Source of the DNA: Bacteroidales bacterium
GTDB lineage: Bacteria > Bacteroidota > Bacteroidia > Bacteroidales > UBA12170
NCBI GenBank assembly: GCA_029938465.1
Contig: JAOZUW010000006.1
Coordinates: forward strand, 1 to 40,022
Reading direction: 5' to 3'
Length of the DNA: 40,022 nt
Numbering within the stretch: position 1 is the stretch's first letter; the number at the start of each line of letters is the position of its first letter. Shown in pieces: positions 9,431 to 18,631 of this stretch. Made by a program: the position numbers and the translations under genes. Below the pieces are notes generated by a model. It did not search any database. It had not been told where the DNA came from and was given only the letters and a program-made list of their open reading frames with translations.

Positions 9431-9436
9431 CAGTAT

Positions 9437-9787
9437 ATGGACTCAAAAAGTTATAAAGCTATTTCAGCATTGGATAAAAGGATTGTTCTTTTATTCTTTA
9501 TATTCCTATTTTTATTTCCAGGATTAGATCAGCTTCTACATCTTTTGCATAATACTAGTCATGGACACCACCAGATGCATAAAGATCAAGATTTACATTT
9601 TCAATCCGCAACAGATCATTGTTATATTCTAACATTTGAATATATTAGTTTATCAAATAAACTAAACATTCAAACTTACTATTCTGTTTTATTTCCAATT
9701 TCCAATATTTTTCAAATTTCTACCCCTAGGTTTTTTAGAGAAATATTGTTCAGTTTCAGTACTCCTCGTGCTCCTCCTTATCTTTAA
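9437..9787 (+). CDS. Small His-rich membrane protein with C-terminal PRAPP motif
   Basis: 116 residues from the ATG at 9437. One hydrophobic segment (about 15-29) is followed by a histidine-rich stretch (H35, H38, H42, H44, H45, H48, H54) and by D60-H61-C62. A second moderately hydrophobic part follows, and the protein ends in STPRAPPYL. Small proteins with a His/Cys middle and a C-terminal RAPP-type ending are often found beside TonB receptors for metals; the DUF2946 family has a similar pattern. That relation is from memory of the pattern, not a search. An earlier in-frame start at 9356 would put the promoter inside the gene and was rejected. It lies 81 bases before a TonB receptor gene and probably shares its transcript. 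A role in metal binding or sensing is inferred. Confidence 0.65.
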   Translation: MDSKSYKAISALDKRIVLLFFIFLFLFPGLDQLLHLLHNTSHGHHQMHKDQDLHFQSATDHCYILTFEYISLSNKLNIQTYYSVLFPISNIFQISTPRFFREILFSFSTPRAPPYL

Positions 9788-9868
9788 TAAAATTCAGCTA
9801 ACAAATAACATTGCGATTTATACATTGCAATAAATAGCTATTATTTAATTATTGATAAATTGATATTA

Positions 9869-12118
9869 ATGAAACACATCATTGTTCTTTTATCCCTATT
9901 TGCCAGTTTACAACTTTATGCACAAAATCAAATTTCCGGAATAATTACTGACAAAAATGCCCAAACTCCACTTTTTGGAGTTCAAGTCTATATTCCTGCT
10001 CTTCAAAAAGGTTGCTTAAGTGACATGGATGGATATTACATAATTGAAAATATACCTAATGGGACTTTTTCTATCCAGTTTTCCTATTTGGGCTATCGAA
10101 CTAATATTAAGAAGATTACTGCCTTTTCTAGTGATGAAAACCTAGATATTAATTTACAAGAAACTTATATCTTATCAGAAGAGATTGTAGTATCTGCTGG
10201 AGCTTACAGTTCTCAACATGAAAATGCTATTAAAATAGAAAGTATTAGTGTAGAAGCTTTGCAGCATGAAACAGGATTAAGTCTAATTGAGAACTTAAGT
10301 CATATCCCCGGAATAAGTATGATAAGCAAAGGCAAAGGTGTGGTTAGCCCAGTAATTCGTGGTCTTTCAACTAGTAATATTATTATGCTCAATAATGGAG
10401 TGCGGCTAGAGAACTTTCAGTTCTCTGTAAATCATCCTTATATGATTGATGAAGCTGGCATTTCAAAAGTTGAAGTTATAAAAGGTCCGGCCTCCCTACT
10501 CTATGGTTCTAATGCTATAGGTGGAGTTATCAATGTTATTCCTGAACGACCTGCTGCAGCTGAAAGCATAATTGGTGATGCTTATATGAAATACTTTTCT
10601 AATACCGAGGGTATTCAAGCAAATATAGGCATTAAAGGAAGTGGGAATAATATATTTTGGGGTATTAGAGCTTCACAAAAAAGCCATAAAGATTATAAGC
10701 AAGCCAATGGTGAAACTGTTCCTAATTCGCGTTTTAACCAGAAAGATGCTCATTTATTTACGGGTTGGCACAAAAATATAACTTCTTTCAAACTATTTTA
10801 TAGTTATGATGAAATGCAACTGGGGTTAGTTATTCCACAAGCTATTAAAACGGTGGAAGAAAATAGTAGAGAAAATAAAAATTGGTATCAAGACTTACAC
10901 AATCATATTTTGATATCAAAAAATCAACTCTTTTTAAATACTTGGGAAATTGAAGCTAATTTTAGTTATCAAAATAACCATCGCTTATTAAAAACATCTC
11001 CTGAAAATGAGCATTTTATATCAACTGATATGCTTTTACAAACCCTAAACAATGAGCTAAAAGGTCATTGGGATATAAGCAAAAATAAAAAATTTATTGT
11101 GGGTTATCAAGGAATGTATCAAATGAATAAAAATGGATTAGCACCACAGCATATTTTGCCAAATTACACACAAAGAGATCATAGTTTATTAGCTTTATAT
11201 CAGTTTTCTATTCAAGATAAAACACATTTGCAAATTGGATTACGATATGATTTACGACGACTTTTGATTCCTGAGCAAAAATCATCAGGCCTGGAAAATG
11301 ATCAGAATATATTGCCATCACTTGATAAGCAATATCAAAATCTATCAGCTTCAGCTGGATTAACTCATGAAATAAACCAACAACTACTATTGCGTTTTAA
11401 TTTAGCTACAGCTTATCGTATTCCAAATGTTGCAGAGCTCACTCAAGATGGTTTTCATGCCAATAGGTACGAAATAGGCAATAGAGATTTATTAGCACAA
11501 AGAAATTATGAAATTGATTTCAGCACCCATTATCATATTCAGGCACTAAGTTTTGATCTGGCTATTTTCTATAACAGAATACAGAATTATATTTACCTCT
11601 CTCCCACTGTCGACACCACTGAACAGGGAATTAAGATTTATAGATATAACCAAAATCATGCATTTATTTATGGTCTTGAATCTTCTATTGAGTATGTTCC
11701 ATTTAGATGGTTTAATGTGAAAACAAGCTATAGTTATTTATTGGCTAAACAAGATAATGATCAGTATTTACCATTTATTCCGCAAAATAAATGGCAACTA
11801 AGTTTTAAAACAACCAAAGAGAAAATGGGGTTATTTGATCATTTTTTCTTTGAAATAAAAAATGAAATTGTTTTTAAACAAAATCATGCTTCAATTTTTG
11901 AAACAAAAACCGAAGGTTATTATTTATTGCATATTTCTATTGGAAGCACTTTTAAAATAAAGAAACAAAATCTTATATGGCAAATTTCTGTACATAATGC
12001 TCTAAATGAGGAATATATTGATCATTTATCAACATTAAAACCTTTGGGATATAATAATATGGGGCGACAGTTTTCTTTTTCATTAAAAATACCCTTTTCC
12101 ATAAAAAGTAAATTATAG
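9869..12118 (+). CDS. TonB-dependent outer-membrane receptor, probable metal uptake
   Basis: 749 residues from the ATG at 9869. Signal peptide (1-19, ending LQLYAQ), a carboxypeptidase-like regulatory domain (about 20-105), a plug domain (about 108-215, with IRGLSTSNIIMLNNGVR and VIKGPASLLYGSNAIGGVINV), then a 22-strand-type barrel to the end. The motif YRIPNVAELTQDGFHANRYEIGN (from Y516) resembles the region conserved in metal and heme receptors of the ZnuD kind. It follows the His-rich protein and likely depends on the same promoter. Import is powered by TonB-ExbBD, which is not encoded here. The substrate is unproven; zinc or copper is the best guess from the neighbour. Confidence 0.85.
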   Translation: MKHIIVLLSLFASLQLYAQNQISGIITDKNAQTPLFGVQVYIPALQKGCLSDMDGYYIIENIPNGTFSIQFSYLGYRTNIKKITAFSSDENLDINLQETYILSEEIVVSAGAYSSQHENAIKIESISVEALQHETGLSLIENLSHIPGISMISKGKGVVSPVIRGLSTSNIIMLNNGVRLENFQFSVNHPYMIDEAGISKVEVIKGPASLLYGSNAIGGVINVIPERPAAAESIIGDAYMKYFSNTEGIQANIGIKGSGNNIFWGIRASQKSHKDYKQANGETVPNSRFNQKDAHLFTGWHKNITSFKLFYSYDEMQLGLVIPQAIKTVEENSRENKNWYQDLHNHILISKNQLFLNTWEIEANFSYQNNHRLLKTSPENEHFISTDMLLQTLNNELKGHWDISKNKKFIVGYQGMYQMNKNGLAPQHILPNYTQRDHSLLALYQFSIQDKTHLQIGLRYDLRRLLIPEQKSSGLENDQNILPSLDKQYQNLSASAGLTHEINQQLLLRFNLATAYRIPNVAELTQDGFHANRYEIGNRDLLAQRNYEIDFSTHYHIQALSFDLAIFYNRIQNYIYLSPTVDTTEQGIKIYRYNQNHAFIYGLESSIEYVPFRWFNVKTSYSYLLAKQDNDQYLPFIPQNKWQLSFKTTKEKMGLFDHFFFEIKNEIVFKQNHASIFETKTEGYYLLHISIGSTFKIKKQNLIWQISVHNALNEEYIDHLSTLKPLGYNNMGRQFSFSLKIPFSIKSKL

Positions 12119-12147
12119 AATTAGTCATTTAAATTGCACTATTTTTA

Positions 12148-12155
12148 TAATTTTG
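12148..12155 (+). promoter_or_regulatory. -7 element TAATTTTG before the second TonB receptor
   Basis: TAATTTTG fits TAnnTTTG and lies 22 bases before the ATG at 12178. No -33 element is seen at the right spacing. The second receptor may have its own weak promoter besides read-through. Confidence 0.35.
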
Positions 12156-12177
12156 CAACATAAATCGGGCAAGAAAT

Positions 12178-14589
12178 ATGAGACCACAATTTTTATTTAT
12201 AATAAGCCTTTTGTTATTCTTCTCCAGTTTAGTTACTGCTCAACAACTAAAAATATTTGATGAAGAAACTGGAGTGCCTTTAGGATTGGTGAGTATTATC
12301 TCACCTGATCTTAACGAATCGGTTATTACCAATAATCAAGGTATTGCTGATATTACTTCCATAAATATTTCTGAAGTTTTTAAAATACAACTTATTGGTT
12401 ATAACGAATTATCACTTAGCTATACTGATCTCAAAAAGCACAATTTTATTATTGGCTTATCACCAAAAGACTATTTATTAAATCAAGTTGTAGTTTCTGC
12501 GCAACGGTGGTCTACCGAAAAAGCACAGCTTCCATCAAAAGTTACTAGTATTACTAGTGAGCAAATTGAGATTGAAAATCCTCAAACGACTGCTGATTTA
12601 TTAAATACTTCTGGTGAAGTTTTTATTCAAAAAAGCCAAATGGGTGGAGGAAGCCCTATGATTAGGGGATTTTCAGCTAATAGGTTATTAATCTCAGTAG
12701 ATGGTGTTCGTATGAATACAGCTATTTTTCGTGGAGGGAATTTGCAAAATGTTATTTCGTTAGATCCCTTTGCTATTAGTAATACTGAAATTCTTTTTGG
12801 ACCAGGTTCTGTTATCTATGGTAGCGATGCTATTGGCGGTGTTATAAGTTTTTTCACTTGGAAACCAGAACTGTCTAATACTAAAAAGATGAAAATTAAT
12901 GGGGAACTTGATTTTCGTTACTCTTCAGCTAATCGTGAGAAAACAGGACACTTTCATTTAAATGTAGGTTGGGAGAAATGGGCATTACTAAGTAGTTTTT
13001 CACATTTTAATTACGATGATTTAAAAATGGGTTCATATGGTCCTGATGATTATTTACGAGATTTTTATGTGATTACTGAAAGAAATAAGGATAGCATGGT
13101 ATCTAATCCTGATCAGCGTATACAAAAACCAACAGGGTATTCTCAAAATAATTTTATGCAAAAGTTATTGTTTAAACCTAATAAGAATTGGGATTTTGAG
13201 TATGCCTTTCATTATTCGGCCACAACTGATGTTCCTCGTTACGATCGTTTAATCAGAACAAAAGATGGGTTACCAAAATATGCCGAATGGAATTATGGTC
13301 CGCAAATATGGATGATGAATTTATTGAGTATCAATCATCAGAAAAAAACTAAGATCTATGATAATATTAGTATCAAAGGAGCATATCAACATTTTGAAGA
13401 AAGTAGAAATGATAGAAATTTCAATGACAGTATTCGGAGAAAGACCAAAGAAAAAGTAGAGGCCTATTCTTTTAATGCAGATTTCAAGAAGGATATTCAA
13501 CAAAATAATCAACTTTTTTATGGTTTTGAATGGATTTGGAATACTGTAAATAGTCAAGGAGCAACAGAAAATATTATCGCTAAAAGTAGCACTCTAGGGC
13601 CTTCTCGTTATCCCAATTCCAATTGGTCTTCCTATGCATTGTATTTAAGCTATAATATGCATATTAATGAACAATTATTGATTTCAGGAGGCACAAGGTA
13701 TAGCCGTTATATTATTAATTCACAGTTTGATACGCAGTTCTATCCTTTTCCATTTACCGAAGCAAATATTAATCATGGTGCTTTAGTTGGGAATTTAGGT
13801 ATAAATTATCAGCCTGGTAATAATTTAGTGTTAAGTGGAAATATTAGCACTGGATTCAGGGCTCCTAATGTTGATGATATGGGAAAAGTTTTTGATTCAG
13901 AACCTGGAGCTGTTGTTGTTCCCAATCCTGATCTTCAAATAGAGTATATCTATAATGCAGAAATTGGCATTAGTAAAAGCTTTGATGCAAAAGTTAGTAT
14001 TGATGCTCGTGCTTATTATTCCATATTAGAGGGTGCTATGGTTAGGCGTGATTTTTCAGTAAATGGCCAAGACAGCATGATGTATAATGGTGAACTAAGC
14101 AAAATACAAGCTATACAAAATGCTGCACAAGCACGTATTTGGGGTTTTTCTTTTGGTCTGGAGGCACAACTGTTAGAACGCCTTCTATTGAGCTCTCGGT
14201 TTAATTATCAAAAAGGAGTAGATGAAATGCCGGATGGATCAACTAGCCCTAGCCGACATGTTGCTCCAATGTTTGGCCTTACACGATTATCTTATACTCA
14301 AGAAAAATGGACTGTAAATCTATACGCTCAATATAGTGGACAAATAAGCTATGAATCACTAGCTGATAGCGAAAAGTCGAAAACATATTTATATGCTAAA
14401 GATAAGAATGGCAATCCCTACTCCCCTGCCTGGTACACTATTAACCTAAAATTACAATATAAAATTAATCATATGTTACACCTTTCAGCAGGATTAGAGA
14501 ATATCAGTGATCAACGATATCGTACCTATAGCTCAGGAATAGCTGCCGCTGGACGAAATCTCATCTTCTCCTTGAAGCTTATGTTTTAA
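12178..14589 (+). CDS. TonB-dependent receptor of the heme/hemoglobin receptor type
   Basis: 803 residues. Signal peptide (1-21, ending LVTAQ), a degenerate carboxypeptidase-like domain (about 22-95), a plug (about 105-220) with GGGSPMIRGFSANRLLISVDGVRMN and EILFGPGSVIYGSDAIGGVISF, and a barrel. The plug closely fits heme/hemoglobin-type receptors. The FRAP (560-563) and NPDL (583-586) boxes of HmuR-like receptors are both present, but no histidine lies between them, where heme receptors usually have one. The substrate is therefore uncertain. It follows the first receptor by 59 bases. A hairpin shared with the convergent bTHX gene ends the region. Confidence 0.82.
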   Translation: MRPQFLFIISLLLFFSSLVTAQQLKIFDEETGVPLGLVSIISPDLNESVITNNQGIADITSINISEVFKIQLIGYNELSLSYTDLKKHNFIIGLSPKDYLLNQVVVSAQRWSTEKAQLPSKVTSITSEQIEIENPQTTADLLNTSGEVFIQKSQMGGGSPMIRGFSANRLLISVDGVRMNTAIFRGGNLQNVISLDPFAISNTEILFGPGSVIYGSDAIGGVISFFTWKPELSNTKKMKINGELDFRYSSANREKTGHFHLNVGWEKWALLSSFSHFNYDDLKMGSYGPDDYLRDFYVITERNKDSMVSNPDQRIQKPTGYSQNNFMQKLLFKPNKNWDFEYAFHYSATTDVPRYDRLIRTKDGLPKYAEWNYGPQIWMMNLLSINHQKKTKIYDNISIKGAYQHFEESRNDRNFNDSIRRKTKEKVEAYSFNADFKKDIQQNNQLFYGFEWIWNTVNSQGATENIIAKSSTLGPSRYPNSNWSSYALYLSYNMHINEQLLISGGTRYSRYIINSQFDTQFYPFPFTEANINHGALVGNLGINYQPGNNLVLSGNISTGFRAPNVDDMGKVFDSEPGAVVVPNPDLQIEYIYNAEIGISKSFDAKVSIDARAYYSILEGAMVRRDFSVNGQDSMMYNGELSKIQAIQNAAQARIWGFSFGLEAQLLERLLLSSRFNYQKGVDEMPDGSTSPSRHVAPMFGLTRLSYTQEKWTVNLYAQYSGQISYESLADSEKSKTYLYAKDKNGNPYSPAWYTINLKLQYKINHMLHLSAGLENISDQRYRTYSSGIAAAGRNLIFSLKLMF

Positions 14590-14600
14590 GGGTAAATAAA

Positions 14601-14634
14601 AAGCCACAAATAATAATAATAATATTTGTGGCTT
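14601..14634 (-). terminator. Terminator between the TonB receptor and bTHX genes
   Basis: A perfect 12-bp stem (14601-14612 with 14623-14634) and a 10-base loop. The T run lies on the minus-strand side (TTTTTATTT), so it mainly serves the bTHX gene, but the stem is strong enough to affect the plus transcript too. Confidence 0.8.
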
Positions 14635-14655
14635 GATAATCTATTTTAGAATATA

Positions 14656-14994
14656 CTATTCTTTATCTTCTTTCTTCTCAGTCTTTTTAGTAGTCGCTTT
14701 CTTAGTCACCTTTTTTTCTGCAGTTTTAGTTGTTTTTTTTGCAGTAGGTTTTTTCTCAGTAGTCTTTTTTGTAGTGGTTTTTTTTGCTACAGTTTTTTTT
14801 GCAGCCGCTTTTTTAACTGGTTTTTCAGGAGTAACTACTTCTGTTTCTTTTGGTTTATCTTCTTTCTTAGTTGGTTTTTTCTTTGGTTTGGTAGCAGGTG
14901 CAATATACTTTGCAGCTTTTTTTCTTGGTCTGTTTACACCATAAGATCCTGCACTAATTTTGCCTCTTTTTGTTTTCTTATCTCCTTTACCCAT
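14656..14994 (-). CDS. 30S ribosomal protein bTHX with long lysine-rich tail
   Basis: 112 residues. The first 33 or so (MGKGDKKTKRGKISAGSYGVNRPRKK) match the small ribosomal protein bTHX, which sits in the 30S head and is typically only a few dozen residues long. The remaining 75-80 residues are almost only Lys, Ala, Thr, Glu and Pro in KKTTxKK-like units, like the tail of histone H1 or AlgP. A tail of this kind would bind RNA or DNA without a fixed fold. The reading frame is open throughout, with its own promoter and terminator. The long opposite-strand frame over the tail is a composition artefact. Confidence 0.82.
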   Translation of the reverse strand: MGKGDKKTKRGKISAGSYGVNRPRKKAAKYIAPATKPKKKPTKKEDKPKETEVVTPEKPVKKAAAKKTVAKKTTTKKTTEKKPTAKKTTKTAEKKVTKKATTKKTEKKEDKE

Positions 14995-15025
14995 TTTGAT
15001 TTGTTTTAGTTATATAAACGGATGG

Positions 15026-15057
15026 TAAAAATAGGAAAAATACTCGAGTTAAACAAA
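15026..15057 (-). promoter_or_regulatory. Promoter of the bTHX gene
   Basis: On the minus strand TTTG (15057-15054), 20 bases and TATTTTTA (15033-15026), one mismatch from consensus. The ATG is 31 bases downstream. Confidence 0.6.
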
Positions 15058-15127
15058 TAAAAATCAAAGTATTGAAAGCATAATAACTTTAAGCAATACG
15101 TATTAATGTGAATAAAAACAGCTGCTT

Positions 15128-15805
15128 TTATATACCTAAAATTTTCCTTTCAATTTCGTTGGAGCTTTTAACTACAGATTTTGCCCAAGAAAGTAGTATT
15201 TCATTTTGTTCACTATCACTTAATTGCCAATCATTTTCATTACTATTCCTCATCTTTTCACTTAAGAAATGCATGCATAAGGCTGCAGAAACACTAATAT
15301 TAAAACTTTCGGTAAAGCCATACATCGGTATTTTCATATGAATATCGGCATTTTCAATCGCATAAGTAGATAAGCCTTGCATTTCTGTCCCAAAAACTAG
15401 AGCTGTTTTTTTGGAAATGTCTAATTCATTCAAACTTACATCATTGAGATGAGGTGTAGTTGCTACAATTTGATAACCTTTTTTACGAAGATTTTCATAA
15501 GCTACCTGAGTATTATTTTTCTCAGAATTGTATTTATACAGGCTTAACCATTTACTACTCCCTAGAGATACCTGTGGGTTTAGGGTATATTCATTTCGGT
15601 TCTCAATAATATGTACATCCTGTATACCAAAACAATCAGCCGAACGTAAAACAGCACTAGCATTCTGTGATTGAAAGATATCTTCCATCACAACTGTGAG
15701 ATGACGGCTTCGATTTTTTATTATTTGAGAAAATAAGTCCTTTTTGTGTACACTTACCATTTCTAGAAGTTTACTTAAAAGCTGTTGATGCTTGGTATCT
15801 CTCAA
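15128..15805 (-). CDS. trmH: TrmH-like SpoU-family tRNA 2'-O-methyltransferase
   Basis: 225 residues. It probably methylates the 2'-OH of G18 in tRNA using SAM. The SPOUT motifs are present: NASAVLRSADCFGI (about residues 48-61) with the catalytic Arg, LVFGTEMQGLS (motif 2) and IPMYGFTESFNISVSAAL (motif 3), which forms the trefoil knot. Length fits E. coli TrmH (229). The start appears to be a TTG at 15805, one base after the stop of the upstream peptidase gene. No in-frame ATG lies upstream, and the next ATG (residue 16) would cut a helix that the family has. The close spacing suggests translational coupling with the peptidase gene. Confidence 0.85.
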   Translation of the reverse strand: MRDTKHQQLLSKLLEMVSVHKKDLFSQIIKNRSRHLTVVMEDIFQSQNASAVLRSADCFGIQDVHIIENRNEYTLNPQVSLGSSKWLSLYKYNSEKNNTQVAYENLRKKGYQIVATTPHLNDVSLNELDISKKTALVFGTEMQGLSTYAIENADIHMKIPMYGFTESFNISVSAALCMHFLSEKMRNSNENDWQLSDSEQNEILLSWAKSVVKSSNEIERKILGI

Positions 15806-15806
15806 C

Positions 15807-18401
15807 TTACAATTTCTTTTTTGGATATATATGGAACCACCAGTCGGGTTGTTTTTTTAGATTCTTATCAAACCAAGCCAAAATTGTTTCTTGCCACATA
15901 ATTCGTTTATTATAGTCAACAATATGATGATTTTGATTATCTATTTCTATCAATTCCACATCTTTATTTAAAAGTTTAAGAGCAGTGTAGAACTGTCGAC
16001 TCTCGCCTGGTGGTACATTTGTATCACTTTTACCGTGTAATAATAAAATTGGTGTATTCACTTTATCTGCATTAAAAAGTGGGCTTTGATCAACATATAA
16101 ATCCTTATTATTCCAAGGGAAACTATTAGCAGATGCAACCTGGCTATACAAATAACCCCAATGCCCTTCGCCCCAATAACTACTAATAGAGCTTATACCA
16201 GCATGAGAAATAGCTGCACTAAAAAAATCGGATTGAGTAATTAAATACATAGTCATAAAACCACCATAACTAGCACCCATGCATCCTACTTTGGTAGAAT
16301 CTATATATGTGTATGTCTGACAAAGTTCTCTTGTACCTTGTAAAATCTCTTCAGCAACAGTTTTCCCCCAGTTATTAATATGTTCAGCTGAAAAATCTTG
16401 ACCATATCCAGTAGCTCCACTTGGTTGTAAAACGTATACTAAGTAACCTTTAGCCGCAAATAAATTTTTAGGATACCTCCCTCTAAAGCTTCTTTCTGTA
16501 GGGCTTGTTCCTCCATAATAATATACTATCATTGGATATTTTTTAGTGGGATCAAAGTTTGGTGGATAATACAATCTACCTTCAATAGTTATATCCTTTT
16601 TATTGGTGAAATTCCAATCTTCTGTGCTACCAAATTCAACATCTTCAAAAAACTTCTCTTCAGGATAGTCCAACTGAACAATTTCGCCAGTAGTAATATT
16701 CTTCATATAAGCCTTTTTTGGTGTTGAGATGGATGAGCCATAAAATACAATTAATGGTTTTTTTGTGGAAAAATCAATGGAATTTACTACATCCATATCT
16801 AGATTTAATGATTTGTATTCATTGCTATTAATAGAATATTGATAAACACCTACATAAGTACGTTCTGCAACAGAAAAATAAATATGATTAGCATCACTAT
16901 TATTCCAAACGGCTCTATTTATTGAAGGGCTAAAGGATTTTGAAATAGCTTGAACACTACCATCCTTTAGTGTATATATATAGGCTTGTCCATCATAGTC
17001 GTTAGGAATTTCAGAAGTCGTTAAATTGATTCCCTGTTTACCAAAGAAAGAAGGTCCGGACAATACCAATAATTGTTTGCTATCAGGTGAATAATGTACA
17101 TTTGAGGCCCCAAACTTGTTCCAAATGGTATCAGTTTTTTTAGTTTTCTTATCATATTGAATAAGTATCTGCTTGGTATATGGTCGCTCTGTTTGATCAA
17201 AAATTCGCTGAGAAAACAATATAAACCTACCATTATAGCTGATATCTTCTAATTGATTTGACAAATATCCATGGGTAATTGGTGTTTTAATACCAGACAG
17301 AATATCTAGCATATATAGATTTACACGATTTCGATACCAAGGCCAATGATCTTCTATACTTTCTAATTTATTAAGTCCAGAGGAACTCTTTTTAGCCTTT
17401 TCCTGGCAGATTAATATGATATACTCCCCACTAGGAGCCCATTCATACCCTGTAATATCACCGAGATCGGTGGCCAAAGGAAATCGACGACCATTATCCA
17501 TATTATATTCCCATAACCATGTTTTTTCTCCTACTTTAGTTAAATAAGTTAAAACATTACCATGAGGTGCCCATTTTATATTATAGGCATTTGATCCGTG
17601 ATATAACTGCATGGTTAAATGGTCAGCAATAGCTCGAACATCAGTTATAACATGCGATTTACCCTCTTTGTTTGTCATTTTATAGGTTACAAAGTAATAT
17701 TCACCAGCAGCAGATATTTTTGTGGTCTGTATATCTACACCATTCATCAGATGGTTAATATCCATATATGAATATGAATCTAAACTAGGAGTTAATTTTA
17801 CCCTATTTAAATCATTCTTAACATCAATACTACAAGACAAACTCCAAATATTACTTTCTTTCTTGCTATAAAGTGTTTTAATTAATATAACATGGTTATT
17901 GGCTGACAACTGACAATTAAAGCTCAATTTCTTCTCTTCCCCTTGTTTTTCCCAAGTATATTTTCCTTCCTTTTTGTCTCCATCGATATAAACTTCTAAC
18001 ATTTGTCCACTAGTAAATTCAAAATCAAGGTTTGCCCACTCATTATTTTGCAAATAGAATGCAACAAATGCCATCTGATAATCAGAATCATATGCCTTAA
18101 TATGGATAGATTGATTATCCCTTACTGATGCATTTCGCCATTTTAATAAACCTAAGTCGGTCCACTCTAATCTATCTCCTTTTTGTGGTCGGAAATCATA
18201 ATTTTGCATATATGGAAACCTAATGAGGTCTTTATCAGTAAATAAATCACCATTTACATTTTCCACATCAGCAAATGTAGGTTTAAAAATATCAACCGAT
18301 TCAGTTGCTAAAAATTCTCCAACAATTAGATTATCAGATTGTTGCGCATTTACTTGAAAAAAAATAAGTCCTAGAATAAATAATGATAAAAATTTCTTCA
18401 T
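15807..18401 (-). CDS. Exported S9-family prolyl oligopeptidase-like peptidase
   Basis: 864 residues with a signal peptide (MKKFLSLFILGLIFFQVNAQ). The N-terminal half is a beta-propeller-like region with repeated WAPxGxxL and YSPDSKQLLV blades. The C-terminal part (about 600-864) is an alpha/beta hydrolase with nucleophile S711 in GASYGG, D793 in GKSDTNVP and H825 or H826 in NQNHH, a complete S9 triad. The enzyme should cut short peptides in the periplasm, like the DPP IV and prolyl tripeptidyl peptidases of peptide-using Bacteroidota. The exact specificity is not shown. An extra N-terminal part (about 25-190) before the propeller is unassigned. Confidence 0.88.
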   Translation of the reverse strand: MKKFLSLFILGLIFFQVNAQQSDNLIVGEFLATESVDIFKPTFADVENVNGDLFTDKDLIRFPYMQNYDFRPQKGDRLEWTDLGLLKWRNASVRDNQSIHIKAYDSDYQMAFVAFYLQNNEWANLDFEFTSGQMLEVYIDGDKKEGKYTWEKQGEEKKLSFNCQLSANNHVILIKTLYSKKESNIWSLSCSIDVKNDLNRVKLTPSLDSYSYMDINHLMNGVDIQTTKISAAGEYYFVTYKMTNKEGKSHVITDVRAIADHLTMQLYHGSNAYNIKWAPHGNVLTYLTKVGEKTWLWEYNMDNGRRFPLATDLGDITGYEWAPSGEYIILICQEKAKKSSSGLNKLESIEDHWPWYRNRVNLYMLDILSGIKTPITHGYLSNQLEDISYNGRFILFSQRIFDQTERPYTKQILIQYDKKTKKTDTIWNKFGASNVHYSPDSKQLLVLSGPSFFGKQGINLTTSEIPNDYDGQAYIYTLKDGSVQAISKSFSPSINRAVWNNSDANHIYFSVAERTYVGVYQYSINSNEYKSLNLDMDVVNSIDFSTKKPLIVFYGSSISTPKKAYMKNITTGEIVQLDYPEEKFFEDVEFGSTEDWNFTNKKDITIEGRLYYPPNFDPTKKYPMIVYYYGGTSPTERSFRGRYPKNLFAAKGYLVYVLQPSGATGYGQDFSAEHINNWGKTVAEEILQGTRELCQTYTYIDSTKVGCMGASYGGFMTMYLITQSDFFSAAISHAGISSISSYWGEGHWGYLYSQVASANSFPWNNKDLYVDQSPLFNADKVNTPILLLHGKSDTNVPPGESRQFYTALKLLNKDVELIEIDNQNHHIVDYNKRIMWQETILAWFDKNLKKQPDWWFHIYPKKKL

Positions 18402-18565
18402 TTGTTTAAGTATTTTGATTTTAGCCTTATTAAAAATATATCTTCCTTAAAAAAAGAAAGTGTAATGAACTAATAATTCATATCATATTAGTTTGTCAGT
18501 TATTTGGTTCAAATTTAAAAAAAAAAGGGGACTATTGAAAATAAATACAAAATATTTGAATAATA

Positions 18566-18607
18566 AAACAAAGGGTGTTGCGAAATACATCACAACACCC
18601 TTTGTTT
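18566..18607 (-). terminator. Terminator of the FKBP lipoprotein operon
   Basis: A perfect 15-bp stem (18566-18580 with 18593-18607) around a 12-base loop, 24 bases after the last FKBP gene on the minus strand. The T run is short and broken, but the stem is the longest in the window. Confidence 0.75.
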
Positions 18608-18631
18608 ACATCTGTAAATACTACCGTTATC

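Noticed and set aside
9356-9436. An N-terminal extension of the His-rich protein starting at 9356.
   Set aside because: The extension contains a near-perfect promoter (9400-9430) whose transcript would begin at about 9437, so it is not translated from that promoter.
14633-14944. A 103-residue hydrophobic plus-strand frame rich in Phe, Val and Ala that looks like a membrane protein.
   Set aside because: It is the exact complement of the lysine- and threonine-rich bTHX tail. AAA/AAG and ACT codons read backwards give Phe, Leu and Ser/Val, so the hydrophobicity is a composition artefact.
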